Shown here: positions 48,116 through 62,465 of the stretch, one piece after another
How the letters are laid out: each line of letters begins with the position of its first letter
Position numbering within the stretch: the stretch's first letter is position 1
NCBI RefSeq assembly: GCF_028554725.1
Contig: NC_071671.1
Location: 60,292,001-60,356,000 of the forward strand
Length of the DNA stretch: 64,000 bases
Source of the DNA: Zeugodacus cucurbitae
Lineage: Eukaryota > Arthropoda > Insecta > Diptera > Tephritidae
Direction of reading: 5' to 3'
The notes under the pieces: generated by a model
Databases searched by the model: none
Told to the model about the DNA's origin: nothing
The model's input: only the letters and a program-made list of their open reading frames with translations
Position numbers and translations under genes: made by a program

Positions 48116-50880
48116 TGTGTTTTTGTGACCGTGTGTTATAGACAATGTAGGTTTTAAACCGCATCTGTTTTCAATACAATGAAATAAAAATTAGTTTATA
48201 GTGAACTCAAGAGACCCTTGTTGAATAAAATAATATCGTCGGACACCTATTTCATCTGGTATTCAGTCTTAAATCACATTGTCACTAGTGAGTTCTATGC
48301 TATAACTCTCGAATAAAAATACTTTTTTTTCAAAAATTTAATATTGAACTTGAAAATGGAATTAAAAAGTGACCTGTCCCGAAAAATTTCGGGATCCCAG
48401 TTTTATAAAACCCGATCCCTAAACTTTTTTTCAAGAAATGTCTTTTCCTTAAGATTACGAAATATAATTTTATACATACTAGTAAAACTATGACATTTTT
48501 TACAATTTCGAATTTATGGCTTAAAGATACACCCTCTATATTTCTAATATTAGCGCTGAAACCCTACAAAAAATGTAATTTGAATAACCAAAGTTTTTGT
48601 TGTTATTTTTTAATAACTCAATTTTATACATCATTAGACCTTTTTCAGCTAAAAAGCGAACTTTTTTCAAACGCTCAGACATTTTTATTTACAAATACGC
48701 CTAGAAGATATCGCAATGTTTCTATGTAAAATAACTGCAATGTGCGCTCGCGATATGCCACCCAATTATTCTGCCACGTTACACACGCTGCGTCGCCTCT
48801 CCCACCCTCACTGGAGAGTCATCCACATCTTCAGCACGCTAAGCCTAAGCCGCTACGCCGCTTTGTCTACTGCTAAACGTGTTTGTTGTTGCTGTGCTTT
48901 GACTACATGAATGTGAATGTTTTGACGGCAACATTGTAGACGTTGATCGTTGTTGGGATTGGTCGAGTCGCACAGAGAAACGCGTAATTGTATCGTGCAA
49001 ATTGCACTCATTAAACAGACACAGGCGCACATAGACGCACGGCTGGAGAGTTGTATAGCCGGTAGAGTGGCAGATATTAAAGCAAACTAACAGCACTTGA
49101 AAGTCATATAGAGAAGACCTAAATAGCAAAGCCAAGCAGGCAGCAACAAAGCGAATAGCATGGCATAGCACAGCCTCACATGGCACAGCATAGCAGGCAT
49201 ACAGTGTGACAGATTGGCATTCATTTGGACGCACGGCTATTTCGGCGTAATATCTTCTTCAGCTGCAAGCAGTTTAGTGCATATTTAGTACGCTCAAGCT
49301 GTATATCTCCACTTGCAACTCACCGCCGCATTGCATGTCTGTTGCGCCACTCGCCAAGTTTAATCGACATAATCATGGCATCTTCATTCTTTAGACTACC
49401 ACAGCGCCACTTACGAAGCTCGCTCTACGCCTGTGGCATTATTTTTCTGTAATTTGCCAAAACTCCCATCCCTCCCTCTCTCTCACCGAATATGCGAATA
49501 TTTCACCTCTGACTTCCTTTTGTCGCTTCAAAATTACTCCAGTCATTAGCAGCCACAGCTGCTTGGGTTCATCAACGTTTCTAATGAACAGTATGTGCTA
49601 TTAGTAGACACACATATGCAGGAAAAAATACTGGCGTTGCCACCCAGCTGCAATATTGATTTAAATGTTATAGAGATAAAAAAAAATCGAGAGATATTTC
49701 TGGTAATAAACAAAACGACGCTGGCGAATCGTAACACGCACACATTGTCTATTCTACCCACACTCATACTCATACTCATACTCACACTCATACTCATACT
49801 CATACATACTTTGTATAAAAGTATATTTGAAGTGCTTTCTCCTCACAAACACAGTAATTTACAATAAAGGCGACGCTACAAAACACTTATGACACCACAT
49901 GCGTTCCACAAACACTCCGCCGCGTCTCCGACTCGAGTACTTATGCAATACTCATAAGCCTCTAAATGGCTTTCTTGATATTTCAATTGCTATCGGTATT
50001 TGTTTCGGTATGTGTGTTGTTTCGTAGTCGCTATCACATGCAATAAGGCAATTTATGACAGCTGTGACAGCTGCTTTGAATGTTTCACTGCTCTCATGAA
50101 GTTGCAGGCGACATCAAGGAAATTAGTGCAAGTGTTGTTGTTGTTGCATTATTATTACTCAGTCCATTTAAATTTATGCGTCTTGATTTGTTTCGCACAC
50201 AAACCGAGAGTACTAGTACTAATGTTGTGCTGCTAGGAACATTATATGCTTAAGTTCACATTGTTATTGCCTTAATTACTAGGTAATGGTAATGGTAAGT
50301 AATATGTACGTGGTCTTGTGGTCTCCATGGGGAGTAATTATGGCAAGCCACTGGAGTTCAAGGCTGAAATTCTCGGTACTGAATTAGTGTTACTTAGAAA
50401 AAACGTTTACTGTTGGCTCAAACGGACAGAAGAAGCTTCGACTTGAAGTCTAAATGGTACTTGGCAATGAAGCCGTGATGCATAAGGTTAACAGTTTGTC
50501 GAGGATCATGAAGATGATAGAAGCATGTTCATTTTTCACCGACGAAGCGTCTACAGATCAAGATAGATGATCTTCAAGATGTTAGATAATCATTCTTTTG
50601 GTTTCATATTTCTCGCCTCGTGAGCTCTGTGGATTTTATGGAACTTAGGTATTTCGCCAACTTCTTTCAACATACCATACAAGATATGGTAGATCAGTAT
50701 TGGTATCTATAAAATTAAGGAGTTCCATCTCCTTTCTCGAGGTTTGTCATTGAAAGTAACCAATGTTGTATCAACTAATGAGAGTGAAGTTTCTCCTGCG
50801 TTGTTAACTCTGTATGAGAAATAGTCCCATTATTGAAACTGTGTAAACATGCGAAACGAAGTCAGAACTGAATCGATAAG
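48116..50880. other. spacer with hexanucleotide run
   Basis: A (CATACT)n hexanucleotide tract with one-base variants lies at 49761-49806. The stretch 48730-49450 is less AT-rich with overlapping ORFs on both strands but no recognisable domain. Confidence 0.55.
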
Positions 50881-51425
50881 GTCGACTTTTAAAATATTAA
50901 CTAGATTCTACATGAAGGAGAAAGCGTAAGATAAGTTTTCATCGAGGACATCTAACGGGAATCCCAGAAAACGTGCTGTTTCGACAGGGTCGGAAAATGG
51001 AGAGAGGAGTGTAAGATGATTCGAGCTCACTGGGTATGCGAAGAGAAGGATAGTGTCAACTTCAGGCAGATGACTACAGGGATTATTCCAACGAAACTCT
51101 GGGAAATAAAAACTGTTTGGAGAGAAGTTATTTATCCTCCTTAATTGGAAGTTTAGTGGCATCACTTTGGAGGTATTAAATGATCATCTGGAGGGCAATA
51201 TCCCGGCATATCTGTGTCTTGCTCTGCTGCGTCCTGCTATATCCAAGCGACCACACCGATACAATGTAGTTGACGACCGGCTAGTTGATTGTGTTGTAAG
51301 TGAGCAATAATCGTTCTTTGGCCTTTTTCCAAGTACTACTGGCGAACGACTTCAGAATCTTGTTGTGGCTTTGGACTTTGTCCATAATCGCGGTTCAGTG
51401 TGGAATAAAGGAACCCTGACCATCA
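50880..51425 (-). pseudogene. non-LTR reverse transcriptase relic (jockey-like)
   Basis: On the minus strand from about 51390 the reading KVQSHNKILKSFASSTWKKA, then KERLLLTYNTIN, a stop, PVVNYIVSVW and QICRDIALQ is recognisable. It matches the 'NKVLK.LAGS.WG..KE.LL..YK....V..Y..P.W' region downstream of the catalytic core in jockey/X-element-type polymerases. Downstream frames (51165-50908) are open but too diverged to align with confidence. It is interrupted by stops and lacks the YADD region, so it is a dead fragment. Confidence 0.7.
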
Positions 51426-54400
51426 AATGTAACTTACTATCACTTGGAGAGTTGAACGAGATTCTATATCCTGACTGAGATGAAATCTATAGTAGTAGAA
51501 GGTAGGCTTATCTGACAGCAGTTATTCTTCGGTGGATATTGTTAGACCGTCAGTTCTCCTCATACATATTTGTTAGCCATCTGAAGCGAGATCCTCCATT
51601 CTTCCGAATATCACCATAAACTATAAGCAAGATATGAAGCAAAGAACATCCAACAAAGCTGTTAGCATCAATTAATAACATTATTTCCACATTCTTCTTC
51701 ATATTACAGTCCATATTTTCTAACATCCTTATAATAATTCATGCTTGCATCACTTACTCCAACACTTCCTCACTTATTTCATCCACACAAATCATAATCT
51801 CGACTAATTCCTTGCGCACACACATACATATTTCATAAAAGGCGACTATACTGTCTCTCCCTCTCTAGAAAAACACCCATCTGCATAAATATTCGCACAG
51901 CGCGTGGCGTTCTTGGCTTGCTGCACTGCCGTCGCCTGCTTGCAGTCATTCATATTAATGATCTTTTAGGATACTCTTACGCTCATGCACGTCATTTGCA
52001 CTACTAAATATAACTAAATTAGTTTAGATCTAAGCTTCGCTATTTGCCTCATTGTGTTGCTGTTGTACGAACAGCTGTCACAGCTGCTGCTGCCTGCATT
52101 CATCATACTAATCATCTTTGCATTTGTCTAACAACGTAGCACACCGGCGAGTGCGCTGTATTCCTGAGTTGTCATTTGCAATGCTCAGTTTGCTGTGAAA
52201 GTGTTTTTGCTTTTCTTTTCCTCCTTTTTTCTTTTTCGCACTCCACCAGCTGCCACCGCCCACTGCTATAGTGTGCTTTCATTTTTAACAGCTGTCATGT
52301 CAACGTTTGCATTTGTCTTTAACTCCAACTATTATATATAAGCAAATTGCTGGCAGCTTTGTTTCCTTGAGCTTGTCAGCAGCTCGCTTTTCTTTTGTCA
52401 CTTGCTTAAGGCTGCACTCAACTCCTTCTTCGAGTCAACCATGTGGTCGTCTCGAGTTAATATTTCGTTTATGCTATTTGCTAACGCCCAATCCTTTGCT
52501 ATGTCTTAGGTTATAATTCTTTGTTAAACTTCTTTACCCTCCTCCTCTCAAGCTACCTCCACCCATTTGCTGTAGCTAGCCAACAACAAGCACTTCATGC
52601 GCTTTTTCTCACTCATTCGCTTTATCATGTCCAATCCGTTGCAGCGTTCATCAAGCACACTTAAATCGGTTTTTGTGCTTGTAATTGTTGTTGTTGTTGT
52701 TTGTTTGTATGTGCCTCCGTGTGTGTTTGTGTCATTGTATATGTGGCCCTGACCGTTCCTTCGGTTCTTCGTTTTAACGACTTTTTTGTTTAGTGTAAGA
52801 ACTGTCACTGTTCTTTGCAGGTTCATAATTTTTCACCTTAATGACCGAGTGAGCGCACGGACACACGCCCACACATACATACATATACACTTAAACACAC
52901 ACATGTATGTGTATAACTGAGTTGAGTTGAGTTGACCACCAGCTGAGCCAGTCGGCCATCGGCCAGTTGACCAACCAACATATGACTCGCCCATTCATTT
53001 AAACATGTCCGTGGCTACACGAACTGGACACACATGGTCACAGGCACACAGACATACATATATGATATATATATAAACACACACACACATACATATTCTT
53101 ACAAAAATATATGTATATGTAGTCGCCTTCAGTGTTCGTTCCCTAACGTATGGGATTCAGTGTCCTCCATTCATACATACCATTCATCTATCCCCACATC
53201 CACTGCGTCGCAATCTCAGTCCAATGTCAGTCCCATGTACGCCTGAATATTTACCGTTAACCGTCATCAAGTCAGTTTTTATTGTTTTGCGGTTGCTACC
53301 ACACTCCTCCTTCCTCTTACTTCAATCTAGTTAGCTATCTACAACCGCTCTTCCGCGTGCACATTTCTTTCTTGAAGACATGCGAGCGGCTTGTTGTAGG
53401 CTTTTAGGCGTTGTGACTTGTGGGTCACGTGTGGAAGCCAGCAAGCAGTTGTCATTCGACTGTCGCAAATTGCCAGCGTAGATAATCGCTTTATTGGCAA
53501 TATTTTGCATATGCCTACGGTGTGTTCCGTTATTTTTTATAGTATTTTAATGACCTTAACACCGCACCGCAAGCTCCACCATCACTATGTCTAAGCATTA
53601 TTAGCCACCATCAGAGGTGGTTGTGGAGGAGACGCAAACTTTCAAGTGGAAGTTCAAGAAAAGGTCGTTGTGCTGGCGGAAGTAGTGTTTACGTGTATGT
53701 GTTGTTGTTGTTGTTTTTGTGTTATAACTCAATTGTGTAATGACAACATTTGTAACGTGTTGTTGTTGTTGGTGTTGCCACAAACATAAATAATTGCTGC
53801 TTTTTTTCGCCAACGCCAACAACAACTTACTTGCCGCTTACAAACAAAATCAGCTATTGTTGTTGTTGTTGTTGCGTCCCAAATGATTTAAAGCTACCAG
53901 TAAAGTAGTAAATTCGTTGTTGTTGTTTTAGTTGGTTACACTTTTTTCGACTTTCGTGGGTTCTTTTAGACACAGCACCCGAATTTGTTGCGTTTTTTGC
54001 CGAATACGCTTTATTTGCACATTCGTCTTTGTTGTTCTTGTTGTTGTTGTTTTATGTTTAATTTCTTTTTTTTACATTCTAAATTTCTTATTAAATCCAC
54101 TGACATGAAAACTTTTGCATGGCGCACGCACGATATACCCTTTTGTTTGGCGCTGCCACTAGAGAATACAACAACAACAATATGTTTGGAAAAACACATT
54201 CGTTTTCATATATTTTTTGACATACACTCCACTTAACATACATACGTACAATATATACCGTAGCACGATTACGCACGAAAACTCAAACGAGTTAGAATTC
54301 TAAAGTTTAAGTTCCCTTTTTATCGTTAGTCCGTGGCACGCGTGACCGCAATGTGCAAAGTCAAAAATTCAACTAAACCAAACTCGTTGGCCAAAATGTT

Positions 54401-57400
54401 TGCATGCGTTGCCAAAAGCCAAAAGTGCATAGTGAAGGCAGTCGAAGAAGGCATGCCATCGAGTTCGGCTAAAGCGCAAACGACCAAACGAGTGAAGTAA
54501 CGGTAAATGAAACGAAGTGTGGCACCAACAACCGAGCGCTTGTCGAGCAAGCAAAAGGGCTGTTGAGCACTTTGGTGGGGTGCTGGTGTGGAGTCGTCGC
54601 GTGCTGAGATTGGGGTGAATGGGCGCCGGTATGCCTCGCTCGTGTTTGTGTGTTTTTTTTTGAATGATTTCGGCTCACAATGTGCTGAGTGAGTTTTGTT
54701 TGGTTGCATAGCTTGAGTACTTTTCCCTTAACTTGTTGAGTGCGTTCGTTCGGAGCTGAGCGAGTTGGATCGAACCGTTGCGAAGGTTGGTTATGTGAGA
54801 AAACACAAACATCTCATACAGACAGTGATGGAATTTTGTTTAAAAAAGGCTCTCTACGGGCTTAATCCTTAATATCGTTGTGAATCGACCGGAAAATGGT
54901 AAACGAAGCTTATGAATTTCTAGATATACAGGAATCCCTAGGTACTCGAGTAATCCCAGCGACGGAGATATTGGAAAAAGACTTAAAAATGCATATATTG
55001 AGAGAGACTTTGTAATGAAAACTCCCAAAAAATATGTATGCTGAGATAGTCGGACTATATCAATGATTTATAGTGAGTTACAGAAATAAAGGGATCCATG
55101 TGAATCCGTTTAGAGATCTTACTCGTACTCTACACGACTAGAACTGAAACTCAAGTACCCAGACTACTGAAATATCTTTCGGTAATAGCGTATTATGGAT
55201 GAACACTATACAGAAGGAGAGACCATGAAACCACATTTTTTTCTGAACAAAACTCAACACATATATGAAATGATGAAACCATAATGATTTAGACATACGT
55301 AACTGATGAACTCCTGAAGAAACGTTAAAAAGGGAAGAAAAGGGAGACAAGTTGGCTAAACTCCAGCTAAAATAAAGCTTAAACTACAGCTTGGAAGAAG
55401 TTCGGAAAAAGTGCTTCGCTGTTAGTGGAAGAGTCGACTCTCCTTTCTTCGCTTCTACTCACTAAAACAATTAATCCAGTTAGATTAACGGATAGGGTTT
55501 TCTCGAGTTGTTACAATGGCTCTAAAGGACGTATGTGTCTTCTTTAGCGATGCTATCTTCAATTTATAGGATATACCGCGACCTTCAATGAAAACTTAAT
55601 ATAACGGTACAATTTCACCATGTTGTCCAACACTGGCACACTGTTTGAACAGATTGTTGCATTAGCAACGAAACGATTGCTTGAAAAGCTAGGGAAGTGG
55701 CGCAGATTAAAAGCAACGCTGACATGACCGACCCCAATAATGACGCTTACTTTGAGTTAATATTAAATGGAGTCAATATGCGAATACAACCAACGAGTAG
55801 GGGGTATGTGTGTGTCTGCTTCTGTGTGAAAGGATATGTGTAAGGAAGCATGTTAGAAGCGCTGCATAGAAAATACCAAAATGGCAGAAAATGTATGAAA
55901 GAATGCAAGGAAATAGAAAAATAGAAAAAAAAAATAAGAAGCTTAAGCAGGCAAGAAGAGGGGTCAAAAGTGGAGACGGAGAGTGCGGAATGCGGAGCGC
56001 TAAATGATACGATGAAGGTAACTAAGTAAGAGGGTGTGTTGCAGGGCTATAAGTTGTAAGTAAATTGTTGCACGAAGCATGAGCCTGAGGCGTTTTGCTG
56101 CAACAGCAGCGGCGCGCATAGACAACCTTACAGGGTCACATACACATAAATATATATAGATAAAGTCATGGACAAATATACAACAGCTTTTTTACGCTTG
56201 CAGCACTGTGGTGCCTTCTTACAGCTGTGCGCGATGTTGCCAGATGCTATATATATATTTGAAGAATGAAGAAACAACAGTTGTAAGAAATGACTTCACC
56301 TTCCGGCTGAGCTGTCAGCGTTTTGTTTGAATTATTGATGGATATTAAAAATTCGCGCAAAGTGGCGCGGGCGTTGTGCAACAACAACAACTTGCAACAA
56401 AAAAGTGCCACACAAAAAAAAGTAACGTTGCAAAAGAGATAATCTCAAGAGGGTGAAGAAACAGAAGTGAAGCAGCTGCGCAAGTTAAGCTGCCACAACG
56501 GATGTTAACTAAAACACTTGTTTCGCGGACAATTGCAAGTGGCAAGCAGACACACACACATATGCACACAAGTGAACTCTATTGCAATTGCGTCATGCAC
56601 ATGTTGCACGCACAATTCCGAGTGTCGCGTCGAGCGAGTTGTTGATGAAAGATTGTCCAAGGCTTTGCTGTTACATATACATTTATACGTACGTGCCACA
56701 AGGCGTTGCCTGAAGAACGTGCCCGCGGTGGCATTTGGCTTCTGCGAAAAGTGGCCAACCAATGAAGGAAAAAAGAAGCAGCAGCGTTAGCTTGTGGTGC
56801 GCTTCGGGCGGAAGCTGAGCGCCAGAAGTTGTGACAGCTGTCGTTGTCATTGTTAAACAGCGGCTCATGCAAAAATATATGTATGTACGCCACACTTAAA
56901 AATATGGCCACAAAACAACAATACAACTGTTGTATTGCTAGCAATTTCCTTTCTTTCACTCATTCAACACTCTCTATTTGTGGGGGTGGCCATCACTCGT
57001 GCTGTCTTTTAATGACGTTCGAGTTCAAGGAGTTCGCCCACATGGAAATGAAAGTGCCACTTGCTGCACGCACAGCCCGTTAGTCACTGACATTTACAGT
57101 TTTTGTGCAAATTTTAAATGCGATTCTTGAGAGTTAGTTGCCATTAAGAGTAGCTTTTATGTGATTTAAAGGCTGTGTTTTTGTACTCTGGGATTTGTTT
57201 TGTTTAGAAAAAGATTATAACAAAGTTATCTTAAGCTATATAATAATAATATGGACCTAACAAGCATTTAAACGCAATACGAGTTACCAGTCTTTCGAGA
57301 TATTTACGTTAAGCACTTGTTAATGGAACTTTGAAAGGAATATGCAAAGGTTAGAAAGTTTTGACAAGTCCCAGGAGGAGGAGGATAAGATCGTTTCTCA

Positions 57401-57551
57401 ATATAATAAGTCTTTATATAACAGAAAGGTGTATGAAGTATGACTTTATGATGCAGTAATAGTAGACGATGCTATATGATCCTTAAAAGCTAAGAGATCC
57501 TTCTCACATACTCCTTATTTAACGAAAACTACATTCAGTTCTCAAAAATGA
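51426..57551. other. spacer with triplet and dinucleotide runs
   Basis: Contains TTG runs (52686-52702, 53700-53715, 53858-53875) and CA runs (52860-52910, 53040-53095). Open frames such as 56579-56959 (minus) and 54326-54709 (minus) carry no recognisable domain. No gene supported. Confidence 0.55.
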
Positions 57552-58320
57552 TTGGAAACAGACAATACCAGAAGTACTACACCAAGTGTTCAGCTGCTGG
57601 CGTACGCTGATGATATTGATATCATCGGAAGCAACAACCGCGCCGTTTGTTCTGCTTTTTCCCGCATGGATAAGGAGGCGAAGCGAATGGATCTGGAGGT
57701 GAATGAGGACAAGACGAAATATCTACTGTCATCAAGCAAACAGTCGGCGCACTCGCGTCTTGGCTCCAACGTCACTGTTGACAGTGATAACTTCGAAGTC
57801 GTAGATAGTTTCGTATACCTGGGAACCAGTATCAACAACACCAACAATGTCTGCCTCGAAATCCAGCGCAGAATCACTCTTGCCAACAGGTGCTACTTTG
57901 GACTGAGTATGCAAAGTAAAGTCCTCTCTCGACGAACCAAAATCAAACATCAGATGAAACGACACTAGCAGTTTTCGAGAGGTAAATTTTGCGCAAGATT
58001 TATGGTCCTCAGAACATTGGCAACGGCCAATACCGCAGACGATGGAACGATGAGCTGTATGAGTTATACGACGACATTGACATAGTTCAGCGAATAAAAA
58101 GACAGCGGCTACGCTGGCTAGGTCATGTTGTCCGAATAGACGAAAACACTCCAGCTTTGAAAGTGTTCGATGCAGTACCCGCCGGAGGAAACCGAGGAAG
58201 GGGAAGGAATCCGCTCCGTTGTAGGGCCCAGGTGGAGAGCGACCTGGTTACACTTGGAATCTACAACTGGCGCCGAACTGCGGCTAAACGGTTCAACGCC
58301 AATCACATACACATACAATG
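57552..58320 (+). pseudogene. non-LTR reverse transcriptase relic, copy 1
   Basis: The plus-strand frame has LLAYADDIDIIG (about 57594-57630), the YADD catalytic motif of reverse transcriptases. It is followed by KEAKRMDLEVNEDKTKYLL and FVYLGTSIN, then ITLANRCYFGL, the usual order of RT domains 5-7 and thumb. After SRRTKIK a piece is missing that in copy 2 survives as LYGAEAWTMSTSD. A stop replaces the Lys in ER-K-ILRKIYG, and the frame resumes at ILRKIYGPQNIGNGQYRRRW and continues through RQRLRWLGHVVRI to VESDLVTLGIYNWRR. It begins abruptly just before YADD, so this is a 5'-truncated dead element. The 'WLGHVVRM..N.PA.KVFDA' tail belongs to a very abundant insect endonuclease/RT family. Confidence 0.85.
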
Positions 58321-60045
58321 ACTACACCAATCTCATTATAAAACCCAAAGTTCTAAGACATTTTTCAACACAGATCAACATGTTCAACTTGTAGACGGAA
58401 AATCATAAGTCATGACTAACGGTATTTTCATAAACTAGGAAATTATAGAAATTACAAGCAAAAAGTGGCAGTGGTAATTATAAAGTGAACTATGTACAAT
58501 CCAGTAAAAATGGGAAATACAGTGGTCGTCTCAAAATCAACCTATGGTCCAAATCTGTACAAGACAACCCCCTCGATCAAACTCGACAAAACTCGGTGGG
58601 TTTCTTAATTACGGTACCTATAATTTAACAAGCCCAAAATAATTATAATAATTATGTAAAATAAAATAATTAAGTCCAACTATTTTTTAATCTTTTTAAT
58701 TTATATTCGCTTATCTCTCGATCTCCACCAAAACACTTCAACAGCACGCTCTTCGCCCTTCATTGTTTATATTTCAGCACTTGTCTGTTGTTTACATTAT
58801 TCAACCCTTTTGACGTGCTCGTTTTTATTGTAATCCTTATCATTATTGTTATTATTTTTTTACTATTATTATTATTATTATTATGTATATGTTTATGGGC
58901 TGCCATAAACATACTGGCATTTCGCGCTGCGAGCTTAACTAAAGTTTTGACTTGTGGGAGTCGCGTTGTCTTTGTTTTCACTACCCGCTTCCATATACTA
59001 CATTGCTTTGCCACATGCCCGCTAGCTATTTGCTGCTTCACCAGCTGGCTGGCTTGTTGACTGGTTGTGGCACGTCAACTGCACAATATGTTTGTTTACT
59101 CTGCTACAACATTGTTATTATTTTTAATGCACTCACATACACAACGACAGATGAACTGTTCTTCACTCCTTTGCTTTGTTTTGCTCGCTTTCTCTGTTTT
59201 TTTGCACCAACTTTTCTGTTTAATTCTGTTGCAAGTATTTGTTTTGTTTTTCTTGCGACCCTACATATTTGACGCGACTTCTGCTATCTCTCCCACCTTC
59301 TGTTTACATTGTGTGCTTTTGTGTCATCCTTGTGCCACTGTCGGCCTCCAGCTGCTCGCTTGCCAACTTGGTTGTCTCAAATTAATTTACTTATAAATAC
59401 AATTTGACATTGAGCGCAACAAAATGTAAACATTGCATGCTGAAATGAATTAAAAATGCAAAGCAACACACAATGAATGGCTATATACATAGAGATATGC
59501 AGATATATACATGAGTATATATGTATGTGTGTGAGTAAAAGTGGCATTTGCCAACGCGGTTGCCTTAAATCGTAGCTTGGATTAAGTGTGGGATCAAGCT
59601 GGCGCTAGAACGCGTCACGTGGCGTTGTTGTTGCAGTGAGAAATTGTTGTTGCTTTGCAGTTGAACTGAATTTAATTTTTTTTAGCAAAAATCAACTAAC
59701 CCTCTGGTGATCTGGGGTCATCTAATTTCAAATTGTTTTGTTTAATTTCTAAAATAAATATTTTGAAAAGGATTCCAAATTGGTTGGAAATAAATAAAAA
59801 AAAAACTCTTAATTTAAAAATAAATAAATTATTTAGACTATTTTTAAGATATAATACCATTTTCCTTTATTTTTCGAGAATTTCAAGCGGTGTAGAGAGG
59901 TTTTAGGCGCGAATCTTTGCCTTGAGCTCGTCAAAGCTTCGAAGCTTGTTGAGGCTGTGTAAGCTGACGTTGAGCAACACCAAAAGCTCTGTCAGGATCG
60001 GGACTAAACAGAGAAGGTACAATGTTCTATAAGAGTGTACAGCTG
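58321..60045. other. spacer between the two RT relics
   Basis: AT-rich. It includes TTA runs (58855-58885), and 58788-59396 is open in two plus frames with hydrophobic low-complexity content. No recognisable domain. Confidence 0.5.
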
Positions 60046-60650
60046 CTGACGTACACCGATGATATCGATATCATTGGGAACAAGACGCACAGTTCTGCTT
60101 TTTCCCGCTCGACGACGAAATAATCCTGTCATCAAAGAAACAGTCAGCTCCTACGGACTGTTAACAGTCATAATTTTGAAATTGTAGATAATTTCGTATA
60201 CCTAGGCACCAGCATCAACATCAAATGTCATAATGCCTTGAAATCCCAGGCAGAATCACTCTTACCAACAGGTGCTAGTATGGACTGAGTAGGCAATTGA
60301 AAAGGAAAGTGCGCTCTACTTTATGGTGCTGAAGCGTGGACGATGTCAACATCCGATGAGATGGCACTAGGAGTTTTCGAGAGTCCCTTAAACATTGGCA
60401 ACGGCGAATACTACATGCGATGGAATGATGAGCTAAATGATAGACATAGTTCAGCGAATAAAAAGAAAGCGGATACGCTGGCTGGGTCATGTTGTTCGAA
60501 TGGAATCGAAGTTCCCCAGCTCTGAAAGTTTTCGATGCAGTATCCGCGCGTGGAAGCCGAGGAAGACCTCCACTCCAATGGAAGGACCAGGTGGAGAAAG
60601 ACCTGGCTTCACTTGGTATAACCAAATCTCGAATCACAGAAGACCCATAT
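60046..60650 (+). pseudogene. non-LTR reverse transcriptase relic, copy 2
   Basis: Related to copy 1, same strand, 2.5 kb downstream. VQLLTYTDDIDIIG (60036-60075) shows the catalytic YADD changed to YTDD. The following segment is shortened and frameshifted. LYGAEAWTMSTSDEMAL (about 60311-60362) and ESPLNIGNGEYYMRWNDEL survive, then a frameshift to IVQRIKRKRIRWLGHVVRME (60440-60500). Another frameshift leads to PALKVFDAVSARGSRGRPPL and VEKDLASLGIT. Its lesions differ from those in copy 1, so the two decayed independently after insertion or duplication. Confidence 0.8.
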
Positions 60651-62465
60651 ACATCTATTTCTATCAACAGAAAAGCTCTATTTCAAATAATTTCAATTCG
60701 ATAGGTGTACCAGATGAGAGAAAAGAGATCAGCATTCATTATATCAATACAACAGGTACATTCAGAAGGCTGAGTACCTGCCGCTTGAGCAAATAAGGGT
60801 TTATCTGGAATTCAATTAGTAAATTACAAGGATTTAAGAAGGCTTCTGATGACAGTCGAGTGTACGCAAACGGAACGGAATGCATTTATAGTCATTCCAA
60901 GACTGTCACCGACAGCTATCGTCGTAGAATTCCTAGAAAGTAATACAAAAAGTGAAGCTCAAAACCATGCAGAAACTCAAGGCGTTGGAAGTTAGTTGCA
61001 CTATGTTAAAACATTTGCATAGATATATACAAAAATAATTGTTTCAGTACTAACTAAATTTCAGCACATCCCTTGCTTCAAAACTAGTAATTACTGCAAA
61101 TATTTCATGCAATTAAGTAATATCACTAACTCCACTATCACTTACAACATAAACTCTGCGCTACAACAATAAAGCTACAAAACACAAAAAACCCACAAAG
61201 CCACATGCAATAGCGCCCTAGAGTATGCTACGCGCTGTTTAGAGTACATTCAACCACAACCGCGCCTTTGCAAAGCAACCGCGAGTCAACGAGTGAGCCT
61301 CGAAGGAATTATGCCCAACGAGACTAGCGGACGTTTGCATAACACAATTTCAGTCGACAGAGCGGACATGCCGCCTAACTTATATTATATATATGTAGCA
61401 GGTTAGCCTAGGCGCTATGACTGCCTAGCTTGCTGACTGCATGCCCGCCTGGCGTGTGCCGCACTTGACTGACTCGACTGACGCGCTGAGAAGGTGCTGA
61501 GTTGCGCCTTGTGAGAGGCAAGCGCCAACGCCACCGCCACCCACCAACGACTTTGTTAGCTGTCAGCAGAGCCAACAGTCTGCCTATGCGCGTTTGTAGG
61601 TTTGTCTGAGTTGAGACATTGGAATTATTGTCATCTGCATGCCAGAGCACGGCGCGTCGCAGCGCAACGGTGCTCATTTCTCAAAAATGCCAAGTTCGAG
61701 TAGAATTTTCATACGCTTTTTAGCGACAAAACTTTTTTTCATACACAAATATTTGTTCTTTTCTACTGCTTCTACTACTTCTGCTCTGCTAGCATTCCCT
61801 GCTACGTTAGTGAAATGCTAGCGCATGCGGCATACAAACGCACAGCTGTAAGCTTATATTTAAATTGGAATTTATGTGCGCTGTGTGTCACTCTTGTGTG
61901 TGATTATGTGCGCGCGTTGGCGTGCTGCGCGAGGCCACATCAAGTCAAGCCAAACTAAAGCTAAGCACAGTAAGCGCCTAGCAGCGCGCCTCGCCTGCCC
62001 AGACCAGGCCATTTCATTACATTCTATTTTATTATTTTATGGCATTTTCTTTTATTTAATTTTTCCAAGCACTCGCTGCACCCCCATCACTCACTCCCCC
62101 TCTTTCTATCTCTCATTCAACTTTCAACTTGATCCTGCCCCAATTCAATTGTTCTAATGCTTCCTCCAGCGCGCTCTCATATTCTTTTTGTTATTTTTGT
62201 TCGGAAAATTTTTGCTTTTGTTTTTGCTAAGCATTGTTGATGAAAAAGTATTGTAAGCGCACCAGCGCTGCTTATTGTTAGCATACAGGGTGCGGCGGCA
62301 GGCGGTTACATTAACGACATATTGCGCGTGTGTGTTTGTTGTAGCGCCGCGTCGCTTTAGTCTAGGAATGTGATGATGATTTCAACACAACTGTATACTT
62401 ATATATATATATATTTCTATTGTAGCAGAAGGCTCGTTAGCATATTTAGTTGTTGTTGTACTTAC
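60651..62465. other. spacer, partly G+C-richer
   Basis: The segment 61260-61680 is G+C-richer with an open minus frame (61677-61408) of Arg/Thr/Ser-rich composition and no known domain; it could be UTR. No gene supported. Confidence 0.45.

Noticed and set aside
61408..61677. STQT in a minus ORF as a dynein light chain binding motif, and a similar NVACQTDA in 63198-62917
   Set aside because: A four-residue match in unsupported ORFs of biased composition is expected by chance.
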